A stretch of DNA of 64,000 bases from Laguncularia racemosa (Eukaryota > Streptophyta > Magnoliopsida > Myrtales > Combretaceae), in NCBI GenBank assembly GCA_037954665.1, contig JBBMOL010000021.1, forward strand, positions 6,138,001-6,202,000, read 5' to 3'. Numbering within the stretch: position 1 is the first letter of the stretch; the number at the start of each line of letters is the position of its first letter. Below are positions 11,887 to 23,939 of the stretch, piece by piece. The notes below the pieces were generated by a model that was given only the letters and a program-made list of their open reading frames with translations, did not search any database and was not told the DNA's origin. A program made the position numbers and the translations under genes.

Positions 11887-12345
11887 GCATATTTTAGTGA
11901 AAAATTGAGTGTTGCAACTTTAAACTACTCAATATATGGTAAGGAATTCTATTCCTTAGTGAGGACATTGTTGACATGGCAGCATTATCTCCTTCGAAAA
12001 GAATTCATTATCTACACAGATCATGAATCATTAAAACATTTCAGAGGTCAGCAAAATCTATCAAAATGCCAAGCCAAATGGGTGGAGTTTCTAGAGAGTT
12101 TTTCATATGTGATTAAGTACAAGAAAGGTAACATGAATATGGTAGCTAATGCTTTGTCATGCAGGTATATACTTATCACTTCTTTACAATCAAAACTGCT
12201 TAGATTTAAATTGCTGAAGGAACAATATATGCATGATGAATATTTGAAAGTAGCTGTTGAGAAATATTCTAGGAGGAAGATATTTGAGGGGTATTATATG
12301 ATTGATGGATTTTTATATAAAGCTAGAAAGTTGTGTATACCTTAT
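11887..12345 (+). pseudogene. Gypsy RNase H, distal part
   Basis: The frame resumes with AYFSEKLSVATLNYS, YGKEFYSLVRTLLTWQHYL, YTDHESLKHF and VANALS, the usual gypsy RNase H C-terminal half and connection. It is open from the LTR junction into the integrase zinc-binding region. Confidence 0.8.
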
Positions 12346-13465
12346 GGGTTTGTGAGAGAATTATTGGTGAGGGAAGCACATGTTGGAGGATTGTTTGGTC
12401 AATTTGGTGAAAAAAGAACTTTAGCTTTATTAAAAGAAAATTTCTATTGGAGGGGCATGATGAGGGATGTTCATAAGGTGTTAGAAAGGGGTGGAGTATA
12501 TAAAAGAGCAAAAGGAAAGAAAGGGTTTAAGGTGAATATATGCCTTTGCCTATACCTACTAAACCCTAGACTGATATCAGCATAGATTTTATCTTGGGTC
12601 TGCTCAGGACACAAAGGGGAAAGGATTCTATTATAGTTATTGTTAATAGATTTAACGAAATGTCCCATTTTGTGTCTTGTGACAAAATAGATGATGCACT
12701 TTTTATAGCTAACTTTTTTGTATAGGAAATTGTAAAATTACCTAGTGTTCCACACAGTATAGTGTCTGATAGAGACACTAAGTTTCTTAGCTTTTTCTGG
12801 AAAACACTATGGAGAAGATTTGGTACTAAACTTATGTATAGTACCTCTTACCACCTACAGACTGACAACTAGACTAAAGCTGTTAATTGTACTCTTGGCA
12901 CCTTACTAAGAGCAACGGTTGGCAAGAATCTTATTGATTAGGACTTGTGTCTTCCTATTGTTGAGTTCGCTTATAATAGGTCTACTTATAGTTTAATTAG
13001 TAAGTCTCCCTTTGAAGTCATGTATGGCTATAATCCTACTCTTCCATTGGATCTCATAGCTAGTCTGACAATAAAGGAAGAAAGCCTAAGTGGAGTAGAG
13101 AGAGCCAAAGAGATTCAGAAACTTCACCAGAAGACAGCTAAACATCTTTAGAAAACACAGGAACAATAGAAACTTTAGGGAAACAAGAACAGGAAAACTA
13201 GAATTTATAATCCAGGTGATCTAGTTTGGATTAATCTCAGCAAAGATAGGTTTCCTCACAAGAAGTCACAAAAGCTATCACCAACAACAAATGGACCTTT
13301 TAAAGTTATCAGACATATCAACAACAATGCATAAAGGATAGAATTGCCAGGAGGATATGGCATTTCTGCTACATTTAATGTTGCAGATTTGTCACCCTAT
13401 TTGCCAGATGATGTTCAAGAAGACTTATTAGATTTGAGGGTAAATCTCCCACAAGCCCGAGGAGA
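12346..13465 (+). pseudogene. Gypsy integrase and pol C-terminus, broken
   Basis: A zinc-binding region (H-VGG...KRTLALLKENFYW) has lost its Cys pair (VLERGGVYKRAKG). The core follows: IDFILGL, VNRFNEMSHF, VSDRDTKFLSFFWKTLW and YHLQTDN. Later come VEFAYNRSTY, PFEVMYGYNP, a GPFKVI motif and FNVADLSPYLPDD. Stops interrupt it repeatedly (for example near 12724, 12869 and 12941). The frame then reads through ARGDD into the 3' LTR. Confidence 0.85.
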
Positions 13466-14352
13466 TGATAGGAATCATATACCTACAGGACCTATTACTA
13501 GGGCAAGAGCTAAAGGATTACAAAATTTGGTGACGAAGGTCCTCTTTGAGTAATTAAACCCCAAGAATACTTGTTTAGTATCTTCTTTTCCATTGTATAA
13601 TTGTTGTGCATTCCAGCAGGTACATTTATTGGTTTTACAGGATGGTGTGTAAATTCATTAATGCTTAATTGTGGGTCATTCATGGACCTACATAAATAAA
13701 AAAAGAACCGATCCTACATTGCTCTTTAAAGGTACAAGAAACCGGCCACATATGAGGGTTTTAGTTATATTTTCTCTTGATTACAAACCGACCACATTTT
13801 GTTATTTTTACTTATATTTTCTTTTGTTAAAATTTCCTTATTTAGAGTAAGTATACTTGCAAAGTAGGGTTAGGAGTGGACTTTTTGAACATTACATATC
13901 TAAAATTTGTTGCTGTGGGAGAGCTCCTCTTCACGCCACCTTACTTTTATCAATTTCATTTGTGAAATTGTGGCGAGTTGGCTTAAGGAAATATTGTGAG
14001 TCATATCAATATTTCTTAACTTGCATCCGATTATTACTAGTGAGTTATATCTAGTTTATAATTAAGTGATTTTATTTGTTCCATTCACGCCAAGTTAGGG
14101 TTCTCGTTTTGCTAGGTTTTCACGCCAATTGTGGGAATTGGAATTGAATTATTCCTTTTGTATTTGATTGTTATTGGAATCCAATTGTAGTACATCTTAA
14201 TTTGGCTCACACCATTTAGGGTTATAGGTTCTTGTTTCATGCCATTTAGGGATTTCATCTTCAATCTTGTTTCATGCCATTTTTAATTGGAAATTGGAAT
14301 CAAATTGTGTTTGTTTTGTTGAGTGGTATTGAGATCCGAATTGAGCACATCA
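13466..14352 (+). repeat. 3' LTR
   Basis: It is 887 bp, highly similar to the 5' LTR, starts TGATAGGAATC and ends GAGCACATCA. A purine-rich tract (CCCGAGGAGA) precedes it. The integrase frame continues about 29 codons inside (GPITRARAKGLQNL) to a TAA near 13551. Confidence 0.92.
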
Positions 14353-15262
14353 TAAATTCTTTAGGTTTTAGATAATGTTGCCATAACTTCAGTGCATGTA
14401 TCAAAGTATACAACTCATGATCATTTATAGAATAATTTAATGCAACTTAGTGTAGCTTCTCACTAAAATGCACTATAAGATACCTCTCCTAAAAAATAAT
14501 AGCTTATACTCCAATATTAGAGGCACCACATTCCAATTTTAATACTTTGCTAAAAATGTAATGCCAACATTAGTGTAGATGTCAACTTTTGCTTGATCAA
14601 ATCAAAGCTTTTCTATATAGCTTCTCCTTAACAAAATTGTACACCCTTCTTGGTTAACTCAGTAAGTAGAGCAACAATAGTGCTAAAGTTTTGAATAAAA
14701 TTGTGATAAAAAGAAGCTAATCCGAGAAAATTACATACTTTAGAAACATTAATAGGTATAGGCAACTTAACAATTGCCTTAAGCATTTTTTCATCTAATT
14801 GGATCCCATCTCGAAACAGAATATACCCTAAGATTATCACTACCCCTTGGCAAAACACAAATTTCTTCAATTTGCATACAACTTCTCTCTTCTTGACACT
14901 ATGGATACTGATTGTAAATGGTGTAAGTGTCTATTCAAATCCAATCTATAAACTAAAATATTGTCAAAATAAACAACTAAGAATTCCCCCAAAAATTCAT
15001 GCAACACATAATTCATAATCTGCATGAAAGAACTAGGGGTATTAGAAAATCCAAACGGCATAATAGTCCACTCATACAACCCATTTCTAGTTTTAAATAT
15101 GGTTTTCCATTCCTCCCCTTCCTTCCTTCTAGTCTAGAGATAGCCACTCTTTAGACCAATTTTTGTGAACAACCTTCAAGCTTGTCATCTAAATGAGGAA
15201 TAAGCTATCAATACTTTACCGTGATATTGTTGATGACCCCGCTGTCGACATACATTCTCCAC
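14353..15262 (-). pseudogene. Ty3/gypsy pol relic, RT and RNase H start (proximal half)
   Basis: Minus-strand translation gives RMYVDSGVINNITVKY (15260), PHLDDKLEG, KTRNGLYEWTIMPFG and VVYFDNILVY (YFDD altered to YFDN). Then come FLGLASFYHNFIQNFS and, after further breaks, LNYSINDHELYTLIHALKLWQHYL at the junction. It is the upstream part of the relic continued at 7478-5575. The Asp to Asn change and the stops show it is long dead. Confidence 0.78.
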
Positions 15263-15274
15263 CGTCTTCAATGT

Positions 15275-15426
15275 CGCTAGGTTCCATCGTCTTCGAACTC
15301 AACTAGGTTCCGCCGTCTTCAATCTGCTCGTAGTTCCACTGCTTCAATATCGCTAGGTTCCATCGTCTTCAAGCTCAACTAGGTTCCACCATCTTCAATC
15401 TGCTCCTGGCTCCACCGTCATCTATA
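15275..15426 (+). repeat. 76 bp tandem repeat, two copies
   Basis: A unit beginning CGCTAGGTTCC (15275 and 15351) repeats once. It has internal sub-repeats of AGGTTCCRCCRTCTTCAA type. It directly abuts the truncated end of the gypsy relic. Confidence 0.6.
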
Positions 15427-16243
15427 TGTTGTTAGCTCTTTACTTTGCTTTTGTTCAATGCTTCTGCTGCAGCGTCAACCTTCACATCATCTCTCAAAGA
15501 AAAGAAAATAAGAAAAAGAGATAATAAGAATCAGCGTTAAGGAAATGGTTATTGGAAAAAAAAAATGAAAAATGGTGGAAAAGAGGAGAATTGAAGATAC
15601 CTCATTTGCTTCCATCTTCAATGGCACAATGGTATTTCTTCAGCTCCTAACGTTTGACCGATTCCTCCTCAGCTCTACAACATTATCCGGCCTCTGTTCT
15701 TCTAGCATTTTTCTACATCCTTAAATAAAAATGCGTGAAGGTGATAGGAGGTTAAAGAAACTTCTTAAGAAATTCTAGAAGCTACAACTTTCACAATTTT
15801 TAGGAGGTGTGCTAAGAATATTCCTTGAAAGGAATCATTTGTTCTTATCCAAAAAACAAAAAAGTGGTGAGGACCTTGCTAAGGTATACAGATACAAATG
15901 ATGAGGCATAAAAGGCTAAAATTCATGTGCTTTATGTTGGAGGGTTTTCCGCGGCTGCCCTCCCTATTATAATTTTAAATTGCAATTGGAAGTGACTCAT
16001 GTGTTGGACTGAATGAGTGCTTGATGGCTGAAAAGATTAGGAATTCATGTTCCTTTAAGCTAGGAGGTCTGCTATGGTTATCTACTATTGCGATTTTAAA
16101 TCACGAACGAAAGTGATGTTCTATAATTGGGTTTATCAATACAATTAATATTTGATGACTCTCCTTGAACATTAGAAACACTTTGAGTAGTAAACTTTAA
16201 ATAGCTTAGAGTTTTCTTTCTTTCTTTTTTTTGTGTGTTTTTT
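15427..16243. other. Intergenic stretch, no gene found
   Basis: Two related 60-70 bp segments occur at about 15940-16000 and 16060-16115 (GGAGG...CTATTAT...ATTTTAAAT...GAAAGTGA). No coding or RNA gene could be supported. Confidence 0.3.
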
Positions 16244-16471
16244 CTAGTATTGATCGTGTTGTAACCCGAGTAATGGGGTGAAATACGGCAGTATTACGAA
16301 TTCGATTGCTAGATAGTACATCTCAATGGCACTCCCAATTCCAAAAGCCATGTAACCAGTTTTAAAATATAAATGAGTTACATTTCCATGCATGGAAAAT
16401 GTTATAAATTTCTCTATGTTGTTGCTCTTTACACCATGATTACGCCAATAGTAAATAATGGAAGCTTCCAT
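16244..16471 (-). CDS. Unrecognised open frame, possible gene fragment with a membrane-type segment
   Basis: A 75-codon minus-strand frame starts at 16471. It contains YYWRNHGVKSNNIEKFITFSMHGN, a balanced-composition stretch that looks like real protein, then a hydrophobic GYMAFGIGSAIEMYYLAIEFVIL. I do not recognise the family. A second minus-strand stretch at about 16760-16650 (KKLDPSNPMALTEFRQMLP) might be an upstream exon, but the link is unproven. It could also be chance. Confidence 0.25.
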   Translation of the reverse strand: MEASIIYYWRNHGVKSNNIEKFITFSMHGNVTHLYFKTGYMAFGIGSAIEMYYLAIEFVILPYFTPLLGLQHDQY

Positions 16472-16999
16472 GAAGTAAATAATAAGCTGGGATAATAGTT
16501 TTCCATGTTAGTTTTATACTTATCCTTTCTAATATCATTTTAAATATATGTAAGAGGAAAGGCTTACAAAGAAGTGTTGGTAAGAAAGAAATTAAGTTAT
16601 ATTGTATTCTATGAGAGCAAATATCAAATATATAAAAGTATTATATCAATGAACAAATCATGGGAAATGCTTTCATCTTGTAAGTACACATTAATACCAT
16701 GGGTTGGTAACATTTGTCTAAATTCGGTCAAAGCCATTGGATTGCTGGGATCAAGCTTCTTGGTCTAAGAAAATTAGAGTTTGACATGGCAAAGATACAC
16801 ATGGTGTATGAATTCACTGAGCCAGCTCAATAGCCTCAAACTAGAAGGATCAATGAGAATCTCCAATATGGAATTAATACATGATAAACAATTCAAGTGA
16901 AAGAGATATATATGCAAGTCCAATATAGAAAGCGAATTACTTTGAGCCAGGTTCATTGATTACTGAAGAAGGTATCATTGATACATTTGCTCTACGCTC

Positions 17000-17448
17000 T
17001 ATGTTATTTGGGGGGCAATACAAACATGCTTAGCTAAAGTGGCACACACAATTGAAGGGTGTTGCAAGCTCAAAGCCCAATAATTAAATAAAATTATAGG
17101 CTCTAAGCCCAATAGTTAAATGAATTTGACTCTTTGAGTTAAAGTGATAGGGTTTAGAAAGTCAACCCATATATTTTGGGATGATTAAGGGAGATTTAGC
17201 ATGGTAAGATTGGAGTAGGTCCTATTGGATTGACTAGTTAGATCTAACCTTTCTCAATAAGACTTGCACATTAAAAGCTTTTAATGGGCCTAAATTTATA
17301 AGAGGCCTATATGAAGACTTAATTACTCATGACTGTCAATTGTCATCACCATCTGATAGACAAGATTCATAACTAGACTCTATAAATACCTAAAGCATCC
17401 TCATTTAAAGAGGGGACTTAAGAGAGAGAAACACTATTACTTTACTGA
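17000..17448 (+). mobile_element. LTR-like sequence (plus), interrupted by a solo LTR
   Basis: The sequence has a TATA box (CTATAAATACC, about 17380) and a following CTCATTTAAAGAGGGGACTT. Together with 18469-18560 it aligns with the reverse complement of 19360-19710 plus 25565-25690. The two are copies of one LTR-like unit in opposite orientations. No coding region of that element is seen between them. Confidence 0.45.
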
Positions 17449-18468
17449 TTTACTGATGTGCTTAATTCCACTTCCAAGCACAATCAAATGACTCACGAAA
17501 ACAAGCCTCAAGTCTCATACAAAACCGGTCCACCAAGGAAACAACTCACGTGAATTCCTTGTAGATTTTGATGGAAAATGTTGATCAAATGATTTAATTA
17601 TAATCTCTATATGTAATATTCACCAAGTAATCACAATAAGGATTGAAAATCACATGGAAATCAGATCAAAGAAAGCAATAAAACCATGAAATCCACTTTC
17701 CCTTTCAATCACAAATTCATGCCAATGCACTAAAAATGATATATGTGATTCAAGTGCTCAAGGAAACAATCAATCTTACAAGATTGTTGTCCACAAAATA
17801 TAACCACAAATATGTCCAAGAAAGATCCAAATCTACCCTAGATATGATTCACTAGAGAAGAAATGAACATACAACTAAGATGGAATCGATATGACTCACA
17901 ATTCCCCTTCGTCGCACTCGCCACAATTCCAATTCTTGAGTTGAAATTGATAAGAGTTTTGAACTAAGGAACGAACCTTAATTCACACGTGAAATGTGTC
18001 TCTCAATTCTGCAAAATATGGCCTCCTCAAACCCTCTCTTAAGCAAGTATTTATATTTGCTACTCCTAGGGTTAAAAAGTGGTCAAAATTACAAGTTTGC
18101 CACTTTTAAGGTGGCTAGCCCTAAATGAAAATTACAAGGAAATAAAAGTGTCCCAAAACCAAAATATAACCAAAATAGTTCATAAAATAACTACAAGATG
18201 CAAAATAACATAAGTCTTCATGATCCAATGCCTCGGAATAGAAAACAATCGCAGTGGGTCTTTGATTGTCATCTTGAAAAACGTTCTGTGTCCAACAGGA
18301 GTTATAGGACATATTGGCGTCCCATGGAGAATTATCATTGTACTTGTAAGATTATTCTCAAATATTTATTAGAAATAAAGACATAAGGTAAAATATGAGC
18401 GATTTGGTACATCATCCAAATCGGGTTCTGAAAAGATCGACAATGTCAGAAATTTTCCCATCATTTAC
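17449..18468 (-). mobile_element. Solo LTR with TSD TTTAC
   Basis: A 1,010 bp LTR (17454-18463) reads TGATGGGAAAATTTC...CATCA on the minus strand. It is flanked by TTTAC at 17449-17453 and 18464-18468. It contains a TATA-type stretch (AAATATAAATACTTGC, minus, about 18050) shared with the other gypsy LTRs of the window. No internal domain remains, as expected after LTR-LTR recombination. Confidence 0.85.
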
Positions 18469-18560
18469 TCTCTCAAAAGATCAAATGACAATTTTGGGAA
18501 GAACATTCATATTTAACAAAGTAGTTTATTTGAGACTGCTCATTCCTCCTCCCATTCTAT

Positions 18561-19359
18561 TCAATCCTGATCACCCTTATAGCTATTGATTCTCTCATTT
18601 AGCCATATGTTGCGCACTCTAACGCAATATGCAAGTGACCTTTACACTCAAACTCATACCCCACAAAACCAAAGAGGCAATAAAAGGCTTGAACTTGCTT
18701 GCTAACTCCTTCACCAACAATGCCAAAAATCCTAAGTAGAGATCTAAATCTCTAACCTATTTAATACGAGCAAAATTTTTGGGCCCAACATTGAGGATAA
18801 GACTTGAATATGAGTACATTGAAATGTACACAAAATCCAAGAAGCAATCACCATTCCTTGAGAATCCATGATGTTTCAAATGTAAAGTTGGACTCTTTGT
18901 GTCAAAGGGGACTTTGCATTAATACCTTACATAGAAATTCTTCACCCAAGATACAAATGAGGAACAACTATCAATTGCATGAAAATGGATTCTCTATCTT
19001 AATTAAAAAAATGATGATCAGTACACTAAGTTCCAACTATAGCAGACAAGAACCAATAGAACAACTTTTAATATGTCAAAAGCTAATACATTTTGTTGTC
19101 AAACTAGCTAATTTTAATGGTTATTAAAAGATATGAAAATCTATTATAACCTAAGTATACCTTAACATGATTTATCCCCTTTTTGTCCCATGTATTAGGT
19201 GTAGAGGTGTTGGTCCAAGTACAGGGTTGCACGTTTGTTATGTGAGAATGTGCTATACATGGCCTAATAAGAGAAGTGACATATACAAGGATGATTAGAG
19301 GGAAATGAGATGGACAGGAGGAGTAGGCAATCTCAGATAAGGCTTAACACTTTGGTGAC
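18561..19359. other. Intergenic stretch, nothing identified
   Basis: A 107-codon plus-strand frame (18804-19127) has no recognisable motif. No repeat or RNA gene was supported. Confidence 0.3.
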
Positions 19360-19710
19360 AGGTGAGTCTTCTATAGGAATATCGTGGTTTTGATCTTCTA
19401 AGGAAAATTTAGCACAATAACGACGTTTTTCCAAAGGGAAGTCCCCCTTGAATGATGATGCATTGAGTATTTATAGGATTTTGCTATGAATTTCATTAGT
19501 CGAATGCTGATGGCGATCAACGGTTCTAAGTTAATGAGCCCATATATGGGCTTTTCATAGGTTTAAGCCCATTAGTAATCTCTAATGTGTGAGCCTTATT
19601 GAGAATGGTTCGATCAAATTGACCAATTCAACAAGCACCATCCCATTCCCACCATGCCAAATCTTCCCCAAGCATCCCAAAACGGAGACTTCACTCTTTG
19701 AGCCTTGTCA
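19360..19710 (-). mobile_element. LTR-like sequence (minus), interrupted by the gypsy element
   Basis: It continues beyond the gypsy insertion at 25565-25690. The minus strand has CCTATAAATACTCAATGC (about 19470) and CTCAATAAGG...CACATTAGAG. Both align with the plus-strand LTR-like unit at 17000-18560. Confidence 0.45.
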
Positions 19711-19715
19711 CCTCT

Positions 19716-20332
19716 TGACGCAGCGAGGAAAGCGTAACGAAACGAATCCGAATATGGATTGGTTTCATAACAACAAAGAAATATTCTTTGATGCCAAATT
19801 CTGGTTGCGCACAACCGGTAAAGGAGATAATTCTCTCTCAAATATATTCAAAGTGTAGTAAAAACGTAACCCTAGCTTATCTGACAAAAGAGTATTTATA
19901 CTTCCCCGTAAAATATCTAAAAGGGGAAAATCTATACGTACACGTGGAAATAAATAATAAAATACACGTCTATAATCAGTCGCATACACGGCCGTGCCTC
20001 GAGGCCGTGTATGTTTCTGGGCATGTAGCGGGCATAGTACACGGTCGCATACACGGCCGTGTATGTTTCTGGGCATGTAGCGAGCGCAGTACACGATCTC
20101 ATACACGGCCGTGCCTCTAGGCCGTGTATGTTTCTGGACATGTGATGAACACAGTACACGGTCGCATACACGGCCGTGCCTTTAGGCCGTATAAGCTTCT
20201 GTGAGAATTCTACTAGAACACACGGTTGTGTTGCTGGCCGTGCCTTTGGGTCGTGTAAGTTATACACGGTCGCATACATGGACGTGCCCTTAGGCCGTGT
20301 AAGCTTCTGTGTTCTCCACGATGCCCGCATCA
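19716..20332 (-). repeat. 3' LTR
   Basis: It is 617 bp, closely matching the 5' LTR. The main difference is a 13-14 bp loss in one palindromic unit near 20060, leaving ACACGGCCGTGTATG where the 5' LTR has a longer spacer between half-sites. Confidence 0.93.
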
Positions 20333-21162
20333 TTCTCTCCCACCAAGGAAGAACTCGACCCTGAGTTCGTTGCTGGATAAAGGGGTTCGTCATCTTCATA
20401 AAATGGAGATAAATCTGCCACATTGAAGGTCTTGGAGATTCTCATGCTTTTCGGGAGGCCAACCACATAAGCGTTGTCATTGATCTTGGCCACTATTTTG
20501 TAGGGCCCATACTTTTTCGGTTGCCACTTGCTATATGTGCCCACGGGGAAGCGTTCTTTCCTTAAGAACACCATCACGGGGTCTCCCACCTCGAACAACT
20601 TCTTCTTCTTATGCCTATCAACTGTCTTCTTATAGCGCTCATTGACTTTCTCAATTTGTTCTTTGATCTCTGACGCCAGGTGCTTTACTGCTATGTTGGC
20701 CTCCACACCTTTGGGTAGGGAAACTAGGTCTAGAGCGTGAGAAGGTGCCTTGGTGTAGACCACTGAGAAAGGAGATTTACCGGTAGTTCTGTGGATCGAG
20801 TTATTGTAGGCAAACTCTACTTGAGACAATGCCAGGTCCCATTGCTTTGGTTTCTCTCCATAGATACTTCTTATCAGATTGCCAAGGGTCATGTTCGTCG
20901 CTTCGGTTTGTCCATCGGTTTGTGGGTGGGCTGTGCTGCTGAAGTTGAGGGACGAGTTGAACATGTACCAAAGCGTCCTCCAGAAGTGGCTAAGGAATCG
21001 GGTGTCCCTATCAGAAGTGATGGATTTGGGAACCCCATGTAATCGGACCACCTCCTTAAAGAATAATCTGGCTACATTCTGAGCATCCGCCGTCTTCTTA
21101 CATGGGATGAAGTGAGCCATCTTAGAAAACCTGTCCACAACTACAAAAACAGTGTCAGCACC
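20290..21162 (-). pseudogene. Integrase catalytic core and C-terminus
   Basis: The core reads VDRFSKMAHFIPC, SDRDTRFLSHFWRTLW and AHPQTDGQTE, with the second Asp and Glu of the D,D-35-E triad in place; the first Asp lies in DFVVGLP just before the TGA at 21165. A basic linker, the KYGPYKIVAK motif and FNVADLSPFYEDDEP follow. The frame runs 14 codons into the 3' LTR (GENDAGIVENTEAYTA) and ends near 20290. Confidence 0.9.
20333..20346 (-). promoter_or_regulatory. Polypurine tract
   Basis: On the minus strand GGTGGGAGAGAA lies directly before the 3' LTR start TGATGCGGG, the position of plus-strand priming. Confidence 0.7.
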
Positions 21163-22782
21163 TCATTGGGTACGAGGCAAACCTACGACGAAGTCCATGG
21201 AAAGGTCTTCCCAAATGTTCTCAGGTACGGGTAAGGGAGTGTAGAGTCCCGTATTCTGAGAGTGCCCCTTGGATGTTTGACAGATGTAGCAGTGTTGCAC
21301 TATCTGACTGACATCCCTGCGCAACTGAGGCCAATAATATCTTGCAGCCACTGCTGCTAGTGTTTTGTCCCGCCCCAAATGGCCGGCGAGTCCCCCTCCA
21401 TGGAGATCTCGGATCACCTTCTCTCTCAAGGAGGATGCCGGGATACATAGTTGGTTTTCCCTCATCAAATAACCCTCCAGAATATAATAACTGTCATTGG
21501 GTTCCTTGTTAGTGCACTTTTTCCAGGTAGTTCCAAAATCCTCATCTGTTTCATACAGCTCTTTCAACTGTTCAAACCCCACTACCTCAGCTCTCAAAGT
21601 CACTAGTAAATCCGCCCTTCGGCTTAGTGCGTCGGCCACCTTGTTCTGCACCCCAGATTTATGCGTCAAACGAAACGGAAACTTCTGCAAGAATTGTATC
21701 CATCGGGCGTGCATGTCTTTGCATATGCGGGTCTGATTGCTCAGGTTTTTCAAGGCAACGCAATCAGAATACAGTACGAATTCCTTGCCCACCAAATAAT
21801 GCTCCCACATTCTCAAGGCTCTGACCACGGAGTAAAACTCCTTGTCATATGTGGACCACTTCCTCCTGGCCTCACAGAGTTTCTCACTATAAAATGCAAC
21901 AGGTCTCTTCTCCTGAGAGATTACCGCCCCAATACCCACACCACTAGCATCACAATCAACTTCGAATAATTTGTCGAAGTCCGGTAAGGCCAGCACTGGT
22001 GCGCTACATAGTTGCTCTTTGAGCACAGCGAATCCCGACTCAGCTTCCTCGTCCCAATGAAACTGCCCTTTCTTCAAACATTCGGTTAAGGGCGCTGCTA
22101 CCGTGCTAAAGTGTCGTATGAAACGTTTGTAGAAGCCTGCTAACCCTAGGAAACTCCTCAGCTCAGTGATTGTCTTAAGTGTAGGCCAATCTCTAATGGC
22201 TCGTACCTTATCCTCATCCACCATGATTCCTTCCCCACTCACTATGAATCCCAAAAATAACAGCTTTGATGACATAAACACACACTTCTTGAGATTAGCA
22301 TATAGTTTGTTTCCTTTTAGCACCATCAAAACATCCTTCAAATGCACTAGATGTTCCTCCCGAGTCTTGCTATATACTAATATGTCATCAAAATATACAA
22401 CAACAAATCGGCCTATGAAGGTTTTAAGTACCTGATTCATCACACGCATGAAGGTACTCGGTGCATTGCTGAGCCCGAACGGCATGACCATCCATTCGTA
22501 TAGTCCCTCTTTCGTCTTGAAGGCGGTCTTCCACTCATCCCCAGGTCTGACCCGAATTTGATGGTACCCGCTTCGAAGGTCTATTTTGGAGAACACCACT
22601 GCTCCACTCAGTCGATCCAACATGTCCTCAATGCGAGGTATTGGGAATTTGTACCCAATGGTGATTTTGTTGATCGCTCGGCTATCCACGCACATCCTCC
22701 AACTCCTATCCTTCTTAGGTGTTAGTAGTGCTGGTACGGCACAGGGACTCAAGCTATCTCGAATGAATCCTTTATCGAGCAA
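21163..22782 (-). pseudogene. Reverse transcriptase, RNase H and integrase zinc domain
   Basis: This 539-codon open stretch has RT motifs SWRMCVDSRAINKIT, SKIDLRSGYHQIRV and PFGLSNAPSTFMR, and an intact catalytic YFDD at about residues 130-133 (near 22390). RNase H follows (FEVDCDASGVGIGAVIS, YDKEFYSVVRALRMWEHYL, VADALSRR). The integrase HHCC domain is intact (H-GGGLAGHLG...CYICQ). A TGA at 21165-21163 stands where CGA is expected, between LPRTQ and GADTVF, and separates it from the integrase core. Confidence 0.9.
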
Positions 22783-22797
22783 GTCCTGGACCTTTTC

Positions 22798-23937
22798 CTA
22801 TAAGATCTCTATTTCCTTGGGACTCATCCGGTAGTGAGGGAGGTTGGGAAGACTAGCTCTCGGCACCAAGTCAATGTGATGCTGGATGTCTCGCAATGGA
22901 GGTAATCCCTCTGGTAAGTCTTCCGGAACGACTTCTCTGAATTCCTCTAGTAATTCCTTCACTTCTTCCGGCATCTCCGCGTTACTCATGTCCTCTCCCG
23001 CCATTTTCACTACTAGGGCATGCATCAAGCGGGACTCCTTGATGTCTTCGGTCATCTCCCTTTCTGATTGGGTGATCGTAAGAAAGAACTTCCCTTCCAC
23101 CTTCTGGATTTTTGGTTGCTTATCCGTTAGTGGCATTAGTGTATACTTCACCCCCTCCTTCTCCAACCTATACTTGTTCTCCTTCCTTGCATGTTGGGCA
23201 TCTACATCAAATTGCCAAGGACGCCCGAACAGCAAGTGACAAGCATCCATATCGACGATGTCGCAGTACACTTCATCTCGATATTTGCCGATCGAGAAAG
23301 GAACTCTACATCTCTCCTTCACCTCTATTCGTTCTGCCGCTTTGATCCATCCGATGGTGTACGGACTTGGATGCTTCTCTGTAGGTAATTGGAGCTTCTT
23401 CACGACTTCCTTCCTAATGATGTTTTCACAACTCCCACTGTCGATGATCAAGTCAAACACTCTCCCACCAATCCTGCACCTAGTGCGAAACAATTGGTGT
23501 CGTTGTGAGCTATCATCTTGTTTCGGTGCTAACATCATCCTCCTAATTACGTAATTAGGTTCTACCCCGTCATCAACCTCCTCATAGTACTCTTCATCAC
23601 CGTCTGGTTCACAACACACTTCTTCCTCCTCTTCCCTCTCGACAATGTTTACGGTGCGTCTATTTGGGCACTCATTTGATCGATGCCCCGGCTGATTACA
23701 TCTATAACATTTTCCCAGTATTGGCTTGGCATATGGATTGTTTTGCCTTGGGGTGTCTCTATTCTCCACCGGTCTCTTTCCTTCCGCCTTGTCTTCTCTC
23801 CTGTCCATACTTCCCGCTGGTTTCTCAACCACTCCTCTAGGTCTCTCACCAGTTCCTTTACTATTATTACCAGGACTTTCGTAAGTGTAGGTCCTTTTAC
23901 TACCTCCAAACCTTACGCTCTGTTCTTGTATCATCAT
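22798..23937 (-). pseudogene. Zinc knuckle and aspartic protease
   Basis: An open frame of 379 codons carries a CCHC knuckle (CYRCNQPGHRSNEC) near residues 77-90. An acidic stretch and a retropepsin with D-S-G (LIIDSGSCENII) near residue 167 follow. The linker to RT has the usual EVVPEDLPEGLPPLRDIQHHIDL signature. It ends at a TAG (22800-22798) where Arg is expected before EKVQDLLDKGF. The catalytic residues look intact. Confidence 0.88.
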
Positions 23938-23939
23938 TT

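Larger units (their letters stand above)
7474..14357 (+). mobile_element. Complete Ty3/gypsy LTR retrotransposon (degenerate), with nested solo LTR
   Basis: Two LTRs (7479-8368 and 13466-14352, each TGATAGGAATC...CA) enclose a PBS, a shrunken gag, protease, RT, RNase H and integrase in gypsy order. The 5 bp TSD TAAAT flanks both ends (7474-7478 and 14353-14357). Most of gag is missing: the gag start runs only 43 codons before protease. Pol is littered with stops. A same-family solo LTR sits inside RNase H. The element inserted into the RNase H gene of the minus-strand relic at 5575-15262. Confidence 0.92.

Noticed and set aside
18804..19127. 107-codon plus-strand frame
   Set aside because: No recognisable domain, no splice or promoter context, and flanked by retroelement sequence.
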